Source: RGIG1828 sp045546535 (lineage in GTDB: Bacteria > Bacillota > Clostridia > UMGS1810). Taken from it: a DNA stretch of 16,349 bases. Numbering within the stretch: the first letter of the stretch is position 1; each line of letters begins with the position of its first letter. The position numbers and the translations under genes are program-made. This document shows, piece after piece, positions 1 to 7,773 of this stretch. The notes under the pieces were generated by a model that was not told the DNA's origin, made no database searches, and worked only from the letters and a program-made list of their open reading frames with translations. Where the stretch lies: NCBI GenBank assembly GCA_045546535.1, contig JAZQDA010000112.1:1-16349 (forward strand), read 5' to 3'.

Positions 1-431
1 ATAGTTGTGCCGTCAGGGCAACCCGCCTGAGATGAATCTTTAACTTCTCCGCCCTCTATGGTAACGGTTTTACCAAAGTCTGAATTTTTTGTTTTTGTAA
101 AAATCTCTATTCTTGCAACAGCGGCAACAGAAGCGAGAGCCTCGCCCCTGAAACCGAGAGTGTAGATTGAATCGAGGTCTTCTTTTGTTTTAATTTTGCT
201 CGTTGCGTGGCGGAGAAAGGCGGTTTCCACCTCGCCAGGCTCAATGCCTGAGCCGTCATCGGTAACTCGGATATATTCCATTCCGCCCCTTTTTATTTCA
301 ACGGTTATTGTTTTTGCACCCGCGTCAATAGAGTTTTCCACAAGTTCTTTAACCACAGATGAGGGTCTTTCAACGACCTCTCCTGCGGCTATCATATTGG
401 CTATATCTTGCGCAAGTACATTTATTTTCAT
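1..431 (-). CDS. mutL: DNA mismatch repair protein MutL, N-terminal part (cut by window edge)
   Basis: MutL is the ATP-driven matchmaker of mismatch repair, acting after MutS has bound a mismatch. The first 143 codons are present; the rest lies past the left edge. The GHKL ATPase motifs are clear: AAGEVVERP near residues 15-23, the catalytic Glu and the Mg-binding Asn in VKELVENSIDAG (E32, N33), DDGSGIE near 58-64, RHATSKI near 74-80 and GFRGEALAS near 93-101. The start at 431 overlaps the mutS stop by 4 bases (ATGA), so translation is probably coupled to mutS. In Firmicutes MutL normally carries a C-terminal endonuclease domain in place of MutH; that part is outside the window and cannot be checked. 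Identification is secure. Confidence 0.97.
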   Translation of the reverse strand, partial: MKINVLAQDIANMIAAGEVVERPSSVVKELVENSIDAGAKTITVEIKRGGMEYIRVTDDGSGIEPGEVETAFLRHATSKIKTKEDLDSIYTLGFRGEALASVAAVARIEIFTKTKNSDFGKTVTIEGGEVKDSSQAGCPDGTT

Positions 432-3040
432 TTGGTTTCACTAACCTTTTTTTGAAGTTTATAAAGTTCATTCAGTGCTTCGATGGGTGTAAGAGTCGAG
501 AGGTCTAAAGAAAGAAGTGCGTCTTTAACTCCCGACAAATCTTCTTTGGGCATATCAGGGGACTCTGTTTGAGCAGTATTAGTGCAAGGCGTCTGCACTT
601 TTCCCTCTTCGGTTAGGGCGAGAACTTCTTTTGCTCTGTCGGTAACCTCTTGGGGAATTCCTGCAAGGAGAGCGACCTCTATACCGAAACTGTCATCTGT
701 TCCGCCTTTTACAATTTTTCTTAAAAATGTTATATCGTCGCCCCTCTTTTTAACTGCAACGGAATAGTTTTTCACTCCGTCTATCTGACCCTCAAGGGCG
801 GTTAATTCGTGATAGTGAGTTGCAAAAAGGGTTTTTGCACCGATTTTTTCTTTGTTTGCAATATATTCTGTAACTGCCCACGCGATTGAAAGTCCGTCAA
901 AGGTGGAAGTTCCTCTGCCGATTTCGTCAAGTATCACAAGGCTTTTTGGTGTTGCATTTTTTAAGATATATGCAACCTCGTTCATTTCGACCATAAACGT
1001 ACTCTGCCCAAGCGCCAGATCGTCTGATGCACCTATCCTTGTAAATACTGCGTCGCAGATGCCTATGTTTGCCTCTTTTGCGGGAACGAACGAGCCGATT
1101 TGCGCCATAATTACAATAAGAGCGCTTTGGCGCATATAGGTTGATTTACCTGCCATATTAGGCCCTGTTATTATGGAAAATCTTGACCCGTCTTGGTCAA
1201 GGTAAGTATCGTTTGGTACAAAAAGCGAATCTTTCAAATTTGCTTCAACAACAGGGTGTCTGCCGTCTTTTATGTCTATAATATCGGTATCTGTAACAAT
1301 CGGGCGGACATATCCGTTTCTGTCTGCAACATAGGCAAGGGAAGCGAGGCAGTCAACCACAGAAATATGCTCTGCCAGACGCTGAAGTTTTTTTAATTCT
1401 TTTAAAATTTCGCCCTTTATATATAAAAATATTTCATACTCAAGTGAGTTTACTTTTTCCCTTGCAGTTAAGATTTGCGATTCAAGGTCTTTAAGTTCGG
1501 GTGTTATAAACCTTTCTGCATTAACTAAGGTCTGTTTTCTTATATATTCCTCGGGAACGCGGTCAAGATTTGATTTTGAAATCTCTATATAATAACCGAA
1601 AACCTTGTTGTAGGAAACTTTTAAGTTTTTAATGCCCGTGCGCTCTCTTTGTGTCATTTCAATCCGGGCAATAGTCCCTGTTCCTCCGCCGAGAATATCT
1701 CTCAAGCGGTCGAGTTCAGAGTCGAATCCCTTTTTTATCATTCCGCCCTCTTTAACTGTGACGGGGGCTTCATCATCTATTGCGTCTGATATGAGATGTC
1801 TTAGGTCAAAAAAGGTTTCTATGTTTTCATATATGCTCGAAATATATATACCTTTTGCATCGGCCAGAGCCTTTTTTACCTGCGCACACCCCTCAAGACT
1901 TTGTTTTAAAGAGAGAAAGTCCCTTGCGTTGCACGATGAGTAAACAACTTTTGAAAGCAGACGCTCTATGTCATACACCTTTTTTAAAGACTCTCTTACC
2001 TCATCTCTCATAAACGGGTTTTCGATAAGTTCTTCAACCGCACCGCTTCTTGTGTTTATCTTGTCGGCATCGACGAGCGGAAGGTCAAGCCACGACTTTA
2101 GCCGTCTTGCTCCCATACTCGTTTTTGTGCGGTCAAGAACAGATAGGAGAGACCCTCTCTTTTCTCCGTCGTGCATATTGCGGGTGAGTTCAAGGTTACG
2201 CATTGAGTTTGCGTCTATCTTCATATAACGCTCGTTTTCAATGTATTTAAACTCTCCGAGATGGGTAAGATTTGTTTTCTGCGTTTCATAAAGATAGTAT
2301 AGAAGTCCGCCGAGAGCCTTTGCGAGAAAATCTTTGTCTTCTGCAGGAAGCATTGAAAGTGCGTCTTTTCCAAACTGCGATTTTATATTTTCCTCTGCCT
2401 TTTCTTTTTCAAAATATTCGTCGGGAACATAGGCATCGAAAAAGTTTATGCGTTTTTTTAAATCGACAAACTCTTTGCAGTGCGTTACAGAGCCTGAATT
2501 CATTATAACCTCTGTGGGTTTGAAAGACGAGAGAAGATTTATAAGCGAGTTTTCATAGGAAAGAGCAACTCCGCCCGATACAAACACCTCTCCCGTTGAA
2601 ACATCTGCAAATGCAACGCCGTAGCGGTCGTCTTGCATAAAGACAGAGGAGAGGAAGTTGTTTTCCTGTCTTTCGGGGTCGATGTCTGCAAGGGTTGTGC
2701 CCGGGGTTATTACGCGGACAACATCTCTTTTAACTATGCCTTTGGCACTTGCGGGGTCTTCGGTCTGCTCACATATTGCCACCTTATAGCCTTTTTTAAC
2801 AAGCCTTGCAAGGTAGGGGGAAACGCTGTGGAAAGGAACACCGCACATAGGTGCTCTTTCCTCCATTCCGCAGTCTTTGCCCGTGAGAGTTATTTCAAGT
2901 TCTCTGGACGCTGTGATTGCATCGTCAAAAAACATCTCGTAAAAATCTCCGAGACGGAAAAACAAAATACAATCTTTATACATTTCTTTAATTTCGAGAT
3001 ACTGCTCCATCATAGGAGTCATTTTTCCTTTGTTTTTCAT
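428..3040 (-). CDS. mutS: DNA mismatch repair protein MutS
   Basis: MutS recognises base mismatches and small loops and recruits MutL. At 870 residues it is a full-length MutS1. The mismatch-reading Phe-x-Glu is in GDFYEMF (F33, E35). The connector, lever and clamp regions follow. The ABC-type ATPase has Walker A GPNMAGKST (626-634), the DLALGQSTFMVEM segment (674-686), Walker B with signature LVILDEIGRGTSTFDG (701-716) and the ATHYHEL histidine (about 740-746). The far C-terminus (about 845-866) is the short helical dimer/tetramer region. The start at 3040 is preceded by AAAGGA seven bases upstream; ATGs at codons 7, 10 and 11 are less well placed. It lies 44 bp after ricA and is coupled to mutL, in the promoter-miaB-ricA-mutS-mutL operon. 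Confidence 0.98.
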   Translation of the reverse strand: MKNKGKMTPMMEQYLEIKEMYKDCILFFRLGDFYEMFFDDAITASRELEITLTGKDCGMEERAPMCGVPFHSVSPYLARLVKKGYKVAICEQTEDPASAKGIVKRDVVRVITPGTTLADIDPERQENNFLSSVFMQDDRYGVAFADVSTGEVFVSGGVALSYENSLINLLSSFKPTEVIMNSGSVTHCKEFVDLKKRINFFDAYVPDEYFEKEKAEENIKSQFGKDALSMLPAEDKDFLAKALGGLLYYLYETQKTNLTHLGEFKYIENERYMKIDANSMRNLELTRNMHDGEKRGSLLSVLDRTKTSMGARRLKSWLDLPLVDADKINTRSGAVEELIENPFMRDEVRESLKKVYDIERLLSKVVYSSCNARDFLSLKQSLEGCAQVKKALADAKGIYISSIYENIETFFDLRHLISDAIDDEAPVTVKEGGMIKKGFDSELDRLRDILGGGTGTIARIEMTQRERTGIKNLKVSYNKVFGYYIEISKSNLDRVPEEYIRKQTLVNAERFITPELKDLESQILTAREKVNSLEYEIFLYIKGEILKELKKLQRLAEHISVVDCLASLAYVADRNGYVRPIVTDTDIIDIKDGRHPVVEANLKDSLFVPNDTYLDQDGSRFSIITGPNMAGKSTYMRQSALIVIMAQIGSFVPAKEANIGICDAVFTRIGASDDLALGQSTFMVEMNEVAYILKNATPKSLVILDEIGRGTSTFDGLSIAWAVTEYIANKEKIGAKTLFATHYHELTALEGQIDGVKNYSVAVKKRGDDITFLRKIVKGGTDDSFGIEVALLAGIPQEVTDRAKEVLALTEEGKVQTPCTNTAQTESPDMPKEDLSGVKDALLSLDLSTLTPIEALNELYKLQKKVSETK

Positions 3041-3084
3041 TGGTTTTTCCTTTCAGGCGCTAGTTTAAACGCCCTTATAATCTA

Positions 3085-3474
3085 TTAGTGGCAAGATGAA
3101 CAAGATGAGCAGTTGCCTGAACAGCCCTTCTCATCTCCGCCTTTTACAAAGTAGCCGATAATTGTGTTGACCTGTTCAACAAGCATAGCAAAGGCTCTGT
3201 TTGCTTCAAGATATGCTTTTATATTTTTGTTTTCGCAAATCTTTTTAAATTCGTCCTGTGCTTCTTGTTTAATCGCTTCAAATTCTTCTTTTGAAAGAGA
3301 GGGATTTGCCATTTTTTTGGAAAGTTCGTCCTGTTTTTTGGTAAACTGGGACATCAAAAGATTTGCATCGGGGTCATTGAGTTGTGCTTCCTCTGCGCTC
3401 TTTAAGGCTTCAAACTGCTCTGATGATGCAATCATTTTCCCAAGTTCTTTTGCTTTTTCAAGTATCTGTTCCAT
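3085..3474 (-). CDS. ricA: YlbF/YmcA-family regulator, RicA-like, with C-terminal cysteine cluster
   Basis: A 129-residue helical protein of the YlbF/YmcA family (Com_YlbF). In B. subtilis RicA (YmcA) and RicF (YlbF) bind RicT (YaaT) in a complex that carries Fe-S clusters, affects mRNA maturation by RNase Y and promotes competence, sporulation and biofilm formation. The start at 3474 is chosen because AAGGAG sits at normal spacing before it; an in-frame upstream ATG at 3546 lies inside miaB and has no support. The tail (residues 118-129) has Cys at 118, 122, 125 and 128 followed by a final His, and there is one more Cys at 80, which suits metal or Fe-S binding. Its position between miaB and mutS matches B. 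subtilis ymcA, so I prefer RicA over RicF; sequence alone does not separate the paralogues reliably. Confidence 0.85.
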   Translation of the reverse strand: MEQILEKAKELGKMIASSEQFEALKSAEEAQLNDPDANLLMSQFTKKQDELSKKMANPSLSKEEFEAIKQEAQDEFKKICENKNIKAYLEANRAFAMLVEQVNTIIGYFVKGGDEKGCSGNCSSCSSCH

Positions 3475-3505
3475 TTTTGTATCTCCTTTTAAATGTTTTT
3501 TTATT

Positions 3506-4936
3506 TTATTTTTCAAATTCGCCCCAGAGCGACCATGTTTTTGCATCTGTTATTTTAACATTTATAAATTCGCCTGTAAGGTCTTTGTCCAGTTTGAAAT
3601 TTACTATTTTTCCGCCCTCGGTTCTTCCTGAAAAGGCGTTTTCGTCGGTTTTGCTCTTTCCCTCAACTAAAACTTTCAGCGTTTTTCCCTCTAACGCCTT
3701 ATTTTTTTCAAGGGAAATTCTGTCTTGCACCTCTAAAAGACGGTCAAAGTTTTTCTTTTTCTCCTCTTTTGTCAGCACATCTTCCATTTTTGATGCTGGG
3801 GTGTGCGGTCTTTTTGAGTAAATGAAAGAAAAGATTGTATCATATCTTACCTTTTCGAGTACATCTATCGTGTCTTCAAATTCCTCAGTGGTTTCGCCCG
3901 GAAATCCTACTATGATGTCTGTAGTGAGAGTTATATCAGGAATTTTCCCTTTTACCTTTCTTACAATTTCAAGGTAACTTTCCTTTGTGTAGCACCTGTT
4001 CATAGTTTTGAGCACTCTGTCATTTCCTGCCTGAACGGGCAAGTGGAGTTGGTTGCAAATCTTTTTCTCTCTTGCCATTGTGTCGATGAGTTTGTCTGAA
4101 ATGTCTTTGGGGTGGCTTGTCATAAAGCGGATTCTTTCAATGCCGTCTATTTTGCAAACCTCACTTAAAAGGTCTGCAAAGTCTACGCCGTCTGAGAGGT
4201 CTTTTCCGTATGAGTTTACATTTTGACCAAGAAGCATAACTTCCTTGTAGCCGTCCTTTGCAAGAGATGTAATTTCATCTAAAATATCCGAAAGATTTCG
4301 GCTCCTTTCTCTGCCCCTTACATAAGGAACTATGCAGTACGAGCAGAAGTTGTTGCACCCGTACATTACGGAAACCGACGCCAAGGGGCCTTTTGGTCTT
4401 TTGGGCTGATAGTTTTCACTAAGGTAGCCGTCAGTTTCTCTTACATCGATAACCCTCTGGCTCTCTTCAATGCATTTTAAAAGTATCGACGGGAAAAAGT
4501 AGAGCGAGTGTGTGCCGAAAACAAGGTCAACGTGGCGGTGTTTTTTCCTTACCGTTTCAGCGTTTTCTTCCTGTTGCATCATACAACCGCAAACGCCGAT
4601 TATAAGAGATGGCTTTTTCGCCTTTAAGTGCTTCAGAGCACCTAAATTTCCAAAAACTTTAAGTTCTGCATTTTCTCTTACCGCACAGGTGTTGAAGATT
4701 ATAATGTCGGCATCTTCTTTTGAATTTGTCTTTTCATAACCCATATCCTCAAGCATTCCCATTAAAACCTCAGAGTCGCTTACATTCTGCTGACAGCCAT
4801 AGGTTTCGATAAATGCTTTTTTTGGGGCATTCCCCGAAAAAACAAGGTCATCATTTATTTCTTTTACTCTTTTTATCGCTTTTTCCTGAACTTCTTTTTG
4901 CTCAGGCGAAAGGTCGTATTTTTTTATCTTTGTCAT
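3506..4936 (-). CDS. miaB: tRNA-2-methylthio-N6-dimethylallyladenosine-37 synthase MiaB
   Basis: MiaB is a radical-SAM methylthiotransferase that adds a methylthio group to i6A37 of tRNAs reading UNN codons. The protein has 476 residues. The N-terminal UPF0004 domain carries three ligands for the auxiliary [4Fe-4S] cluster: C48 (ETYGCQQN), C84 (NTCAVREN) and C118 (GVCGCMMQQ). The radical-SAM CxxxCxxC is C194, C198 and C201 (YGCNNFCSYC), followed by VPYVRGRERSR typical of MiaB. A TRAM RNA-binding domain forms the last 65 or so residues. The start at 4936 has AAAGGG seven bases upstream. It is the first gene of the operon, driven by the promoter at 4988-5016, and is followed after 31 bp by ricA. 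Confidence 0.97.
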   Translation of the reverse strand: MTKIKKYDLSPEQKEVQEKAIKRVKEINDDLVFSGNAPKKAFIETYGCQQNVSDSEVLMGMLEDMGYEKTNSKEDADIIIFNTCAVRENAELKVFGNLGALKHLKAKKPSLIIGVCGCMMQQEENAETVRKKHRHVDLVFGTHSLYFFPSILLKCIEESQRVIDVRETDGYLSENYQPKRPKGPLASVSVMYGCNNFCSYCIVPYVRGRERSRNLSDILDEITSLAKDGYKEVMLLGQNVNSYGKDLSDGVDFADLLSEVCKIDGIERIRFMTSHPKDISDKLIDTMAREKKICNQLHLPVQAGNDRVLKTMNRCYTKESYLEIVRKVKGKIPDITLTTDIIVGFPGETTEEFEDTIDVLEKVRYDTIFSFIYSKRPHTPASKMEDVLTKEEKKKNFDRLLEVQDRISLEKNKALEGKTLKVLVEGKSKTDENAFSGRTEGGKIVNFKLDKDLTGEFINVKITDAKTWSLWGEFEK

Positions 4937-4987
4937 ATAAAATATCCCTTTATTTGCTTTTTTGAAAACAATTCACTCTTATATCAT

Positions 4988-5016
4988 ATTATATCATAAA
5001 AACTTTTTCTTGTAAA
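4988..5016 (-). promoter_or_regulatory. sigma-A promoter of the miaB-ricA-mutS-mutL operon
   Basis: On the minus strand the -35 box is TTTACA (5011-5016) and the -10 box is TATAAT (4988-4993), separated by exactly 17 bp. A TGA immediately before the -10 gives an extended -10 element (TGATATAAT). The predicted start of transcription is about 4981, some 45 bases before the miaB ATG. The promoter begins right where the upstream terminator ends, so the operon looks transcriptionally insulated. Confidence 0.85.
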
Positions 5017-5057
5017 CCAAAAAAGAGTGCTTTTTACTTTAAAAAAGCACTCTTTTT
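5017..5057 (-). terminator. Rho-independent terminator after the rsmI-membrane protein unit
   Basis: A perfect 16-bp inverted repeat: arms 5020-5035 and 5042-5057 with a 6-base loop (5036-5041). The core GAGTGC/GCACTC is flanked by A and T runs, so on the minus strand the stem ends in a T-tract. It lies 19 bases after the stop of the membrane-protein gene. The arms are near-symmetric in A/T flanks and could also stop plus-strand transcripts, but no plus-strand gene points at it. Confidence 0.88.
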
Positions 5058-5076
5058 GAAAACATTTCATTAACTT

Positions 5077-5967
5077 TTATTTTGTTTTTCTGACATACAC
5101 AAACCGTCCGTGTTTTCTGTGATTTTTGATAATTTTAAGCCTGAATGTGTCTTCTTTTAAAATCCAGTTCTCTGTTACGGTTTCTTTCGGGCTGAAAGTT
5201 ACTTCTAAAAGTTCTTTTTCTATTTCCTTTTCAATCTCCTCAATCTCGCCGTATTTTTCAAGTTGGACATAGGTGGGGGTCTTTTTGAAGTTCGCAAACT
5301 GAATTATAAGTTTTACAAAAAGGAAAAGAATTATAAGAGAAAGTATAATGCAAAATACCACATCAAAGGTTTCGCTTTCCATCTCAAGTCCTCTTGTATC
5401 GAGCATATATGTGCAAACGGGTGTGTCTTTATCAAAAGTTTTACTGTTTGCAAGATAATAGTCTACAATAAGGGGTATTTCAGTAAAAATTCCCGTAATG
5501 GTATCCATTTTTTCAAGGTCTGTTTCAGGATAGGTTAAAACAAGAGTTCTCACTCCGCCGATATCCATAGTGTAAAGAACTGACGAAACATCTTCAATTG
5601 TAGCCTCAGACCCCGTGTTTGTGATTTCATTTGTAAAAACTGTACCCGTAGGAGTTGCATCTTTTACCGGAAGATAAAACTCATAATCTTTGCCCTGCCA
5701 ATAACTTCCGCCTTTGAGTGCATAGTCAGGGATTGTTACATCGTCATTTCTGTGAAGTTCGAAAGGCTCTGGCGTATGTTTGACAAGGGCACTCTCGCCG
5801 AAAAGAGCAGTGTCGAGCATAGCGGGGTCAGAAAATTTGTTCTTGATATAAGGATAGTTTGAAAAAAAGTAGGCGATTAAGACAGCAACAAGCAAAATTT
5901 CTATTAAAAGAAATTTCAGGCGGTGTTTTTTCATTGACGAATATATTATACCGTTTTTATCTGTCAT
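5077..5967 (-). CDS. Unrecognised two-helix membrane protein
   Basis: A 296-residue protein that I do not recognise with certainty. It has a short basic N-terminus, a hydrophobic helix at about 18-36, a stretch of about 165 residues (37-201) that is probably outside the cell, a second helix at about 202-224, and a charged C-terminal segment of about 70 residues containing a Glu/Lys-rich stretch (240-254) and ending in a basic tail. The two-helix layout with an LEKYG element after helix 2 recalls uncharacterised clostridial DUF families (perhaps DUF6709-like), offered only as a guess. No catalytic motif is visible. The start at 5967 overlaps the rsmI stop by 4 bases (ATGA) and has AAAAGGAG eight bases upstream; the in-frame ATG at codon 12 has no ribosome binding site. 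It is last in its transcription unit. Confidence 0.85.
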   Translation of the reverse strand: MTDKNGIIYSSMKKHRLKFLLIEILLVAVLIAYFFSNYPYIKNKFSDPAMLDTALFGESALVKHTPEPFELHRNDDVTIPDYALKGGSYWQGKDYEFYLPVKDATPTGTVFTNEITNTGSEATIEDVSSVLYTMDIGGVRTLVLTYPETDLEKMDTITGIFTEIPLIVDYYLANSKTFDKDTPVCTYMLDTRGLEMESETFDVVFCIILSLIILFLFVKLIIQFANFKKTPTYVQLEKYGEIEEIEKEIEKELLEVTFSPKETVTENWILKEDTFRLKIIKNHRKHGRFVYVRKTK

Positions 5968-6818
5968 TTTTCCGACTCCTTTTCGTATTCGTTATAGACA
6001 TCTCTTTTTGAAACGCCTCTTTCCTCAGACGCTTTTTTTATGGCGTCTTTTTTTGTAAGACCTGAATTTATAAGCATATCGACGTGCTCTTTAACCGAGA
6101 GATTTAAAAACTCATCTATTGCCTCTTCTATTGCCTCTTTCCTGTCTTTGCCCTCTAAAACGAGCACAAATTCTCCCCTCGGAGCATTTTCTTCAAAATA
6201 TTCTATTGCACCGCCGAGGTCAGTATAAAGGGCTGTTTCGTGAATTTTTGTAAGTTCTTTTATGATGCTTATTTTTCTGTTGCCGAAACACACTCTCATA
6301 TCAGTAAGGGTTTTTAAAAGTTTGTGGGGTGCTTCGTAGAAAATAAGTGTGCGCTCATCATTCTTTAAAGACTCTAAGTGCTCGGCACGGCTTTTTTTGT
6401 TAACGGACAAAAAGCCTTCAAACGAAAATCTTCCTGTGCTAAGCCCCGAAATTATTAAAGCATTTACAAATGCAACTGCACCGGGCACAGGTACAACCCT
6501 AATTCCTGCCTCTATGCACTGTCTTACAAGTTCTTCTCCGGGATCTGAAATTGCAGGAGTACCCGCATCTGTGACAAGTGCTACATTTTTCCCTTTTAAA
6601 ATTTCAGATATAATATATTCGCCCTTTTCCCTTTTGTTATGCTCAAAATAACTGGTGGTGGGCGCACTTATGCCGAAATGGTTGAAAAGTTTCTGAGAAT
6701 GGCGGGTATCTTCACACGCAATTAAATCCGCCTCTTTTAAAGTGTTTAAAGTTCTTACTGTTATATCGTCAAGATTGCCTATGGGTGTGGCACAAAGATA
6801 AAGTGTTCCTTTTTCCAT
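5964..6818 (-). CDS. rsmI: 16S rRNA (cytidine-1402 2'-O)-methyltransferase RsmI
   Basis: RsmI methylates the ribose 2'-O of C1402 in the decoding centre of 16S rRNA. The 284-residue protein belongs to the tetrapyrrole-methylase fold family. Diagnostic segments are LYLCATPIGNLDDIT near the N-terminus, ADLIACEDTRHSQKL (about 30-44), the SAM-site loop ALVTDAGTPAISDPGEELV (about 79-97), VPVPGAVAFVNALIISG, and the C-terminal helical segment with GLTKKDAIKKASEERGVSK. The start at 6818 has GGAGAG at good spacing. The B. subtilis orthologue is yabC, in the same position after yabB; here yazA, which lies between them in Bacillus, is absent. The gene follows yabB by 14 bp and overlaps the next gene by 4 bp. 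Confidence 0.97.
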   Translation of the reverse strand: MEKGTLYLCATPIGNLDDITVRTLNTLKEADLIACEDTRHSQKLFNHFGISAPTTSYFEHNKREKGEYIISEILKGKNVALVTDAGTPAISDPGEELVRQCIEAGIRVVPVPGAVAFVNALIISGLSTGRFSFEGFLSVNKKSRAEHLESLKNDERTLIFYEAPHKLLKTLTDMRVCFGNRKISIIKELTKIHETALYTDLGGAIEYFEENAPRGEFVLVLEGKDRKEAIEEAIDEFLNLSVKEHVDMLINSGLTKKDAIKKASEERGVSKRDVYNEYEKESEK

Positions 6819-6832
6819 AATACTCTCTCCGT

Positions 6833-7504
6833 TTAAACATTCACAAATTCTGTGGGTTCAAATTTAAGTGACGGCGACGCACCTTTTTTCGCCTCTATGA
6901 GAAGTAGATTTGGTGCTTTTTCGCTAGAGGGTGCAAGAAAGCGAATACGCTTTGGCTCTAAGGTGTATTTTCTTAAAGTACAAATCACATCGCAAAGCCT
7001 TTCGGCGCGGTGCACCATAAAAAAGTTGCCCCCGAATTTTAAAATTTCTGACGCAGATTTTACAACGCCGTCAAGGTCTATTAAAATTTCGTGTCTGGCA
7101 ATTTTAAGCGTGTCGGCTTCGTTTTTAAACCCTGCCGTAACGCTCATATAGGGCGGATTGCAGGTTACAACATCAACCGAGCCGTTCTTAAAATGATTTA
7201 AAACATTTTTTATATCATCTTTGATAAAATGCACCTTGCCCGAAAGGCAGTTTATCTCGGCATTTTTTACGGCAAGTTCATAGGAGGGCTCTTGAATTTC
7301 CACTCCCCAGAAATCCTCCGCCTTTGTATAGGCAGACATCAAAACAGGTATAATCCCGTTTCCTGTGCAAAGGTCAACTACTCTGTCTCCTTTTTTTGCT
7401 CTTGCAAATTTAGAGAGTGCGACAGAGTCTGTCCCAAAACAGAAAAGGTCACAGTCTTGCATTATCTTTAAATTATCAACACCGAGTTCTTCGCATCTTA
7501 TCAT
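6833..7504 (-). CDS. yabB: tRNA1(Val) adenine-37 N6-methyltransferase family protein (YabB/TrmN6)
   Basis: A 223-residue class I SAM-dependent methyltransferase. Motif I is VVDLCTGNGIIPV (42-54), the acidic SAM-ribose residue is in WGVEIQ (66-71), and motif IV is NPPY (116-119), typical of N6-adenine methyltransferases. The N-terminal CFGTDSVALSKFA segment is characteristic of the COG4123 family, whose members YfiC/TrmN6 and YabB/TrmNF modify A37 of tRNA1(Val). The start at 7504 has GGAG eight bases upstream. Its place just before rsmI matches B. subtilis yabB. The exact substrate is inferred from the family. Confidence 0.9.
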   Translation of the reverse strand: MIRCEELGVDNLKIMQDCDLFCFGTDSVALSKFARAKKGDRVVDLCTGNGIIPVLMSAYTKAEDFWGVEIQEPSYELAVKNAEINCLSGKVHFIKDDIKNVLNHFKNGSVDVVTCNPPYMSVTAGFKNEADTLKIARHEILIDLDGVVKSASEILKFGGNFFMVHRAERLCDVICTLRKYTLEPKRIRFLAPSSEKAPNLLLIEAKKGASPSLKFEPTEFVNV

Positions 7505-7516
7505 AGTTTATTCTCC

Positions 7517-7530
7517 AAGATTACAATCTT
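7517..7530 (-). promoter_or_regulatory. Short palindrome between terminator and yabB ribosome binding site
   Basis: A perfect inverted repeat, AAGATT-GT-AATCTT on the minus strand, sits directly against the GGAG of yabB and 11 bases after the ferredoxin terminator stem. It could form a 5-bp RNA hairpin with a 4-base loop beside the ribosome binding site, or serve as a small operator. No promoter for yabB is recognisable in the 37 bases available, so yabB is probably reached by read-through. Function is unproven. Confidence 0.35.
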
Positions 7531-7541
7531 CAAAAACGCAG

Positions 7542-7566
7542 AAAACCCCGGAAACCCCGGGGTTTT
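7542..7566 (-). terminator. Rho-independent terminator after the ferredoxin gene
   Basis: On the minus strand the arms AAAACCCCGG (7557-7566) and CCGGGGTTTT (7542-7551) form a perfect 10-bp stem with six G-C pairs and a 5-base loop. A broken T-run follows (TTTT of the stem, then TTTTT after six bases). It begins 11 bases after the ferredoxin stop. Because yabB starts only 37 bases further on without an obvious promoter, it may be a partial terminator. Confidence 0.85.
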
Positions 7567-7577
7567 ACTTTTTAAAA

Positions 7578-7748
7578 TTATTCCTGAACGGGAGCACCTA
7601 CAGGGCAAACACCTGCACACGCACCGCAATCGAGACATTCGTCTGCGTTGATTACATATTTGCCGTCGCCTTCTGAAATTGCTGAAACGGGGCATTCTGC
7701 TTCACAAGCGCCGCAACTGATGCAGTCGTCGTTAATTACATATGCCAT
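7578..7748 (-). CDS. 2[4Fe-4S] ferredoxin
   Basis: A 56-residue clostridial-type bacterial ferredoxin, a cytoplasmic low-potential electron carrier. It has two classical CxxCxxCxxxCP motifs: C9, C12, C15, C19 and C38, C41, C44, C48, each followed by Pro, which gives two cubane clusters. The start at 7748 has a near-perfect AAGGAGGTG ribosome binding site; longer in-frame starts upstream run through the promoter and are rejected. It has its own promoter (7801-7829) and terminator, so it is probably a highly expressed monocistronic gene. It occupies the position held by yabA (replication-initiation control) in B. subtilis. Its electron partners are unknown; nearby Fe-S proteins include MiaB and the Ric proteins. 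Confidence 0.96.
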   Translation of the reverse strand: MAYVINDDCISCGACEAECPVSAISEGDGKYVINADECLDCGACAGVCPVGAPVQE

Positions 7749-7773
7749 TGGGAATACACCTCCTTGAAAGAAA

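Noticed and set aside
3055..3073. GGCG/CGCC inverted repeat between ricA and mutS
   Set aside because: Only 4 bp of stem with a long loop and no T-run; not a credible terminator or operator.
2633..3088. 151-codon open frame on the plus strand inside mutS
   Set aside because: It lies antisense to the well-conserved N-terminal domain of mutS, has no ribosome binding site and reads as low-complexity shadow.
3164..3821. Two overlapping plus-strand open frames of about 150 codons
   Set aside because: They are antisense to ricA and the miaB TRAM end; the products are Phe/Ser-rich shadows of AT-rich coding sequence without family features.
7505..7538. TTGAAG-17-TAAACT as a yabB promoter
   Set aside because: The -10 would touch the yabB start codon, so the transcript would start inside the gene.
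7501..7695. 64-codon Cys/Arg-rich minus-strand frame overlapping the ferredoxin
   Set aside because: It is another frame of the ferredoxin cysteine codons and its terminator; the ferredoxin frame is plainly the real one.
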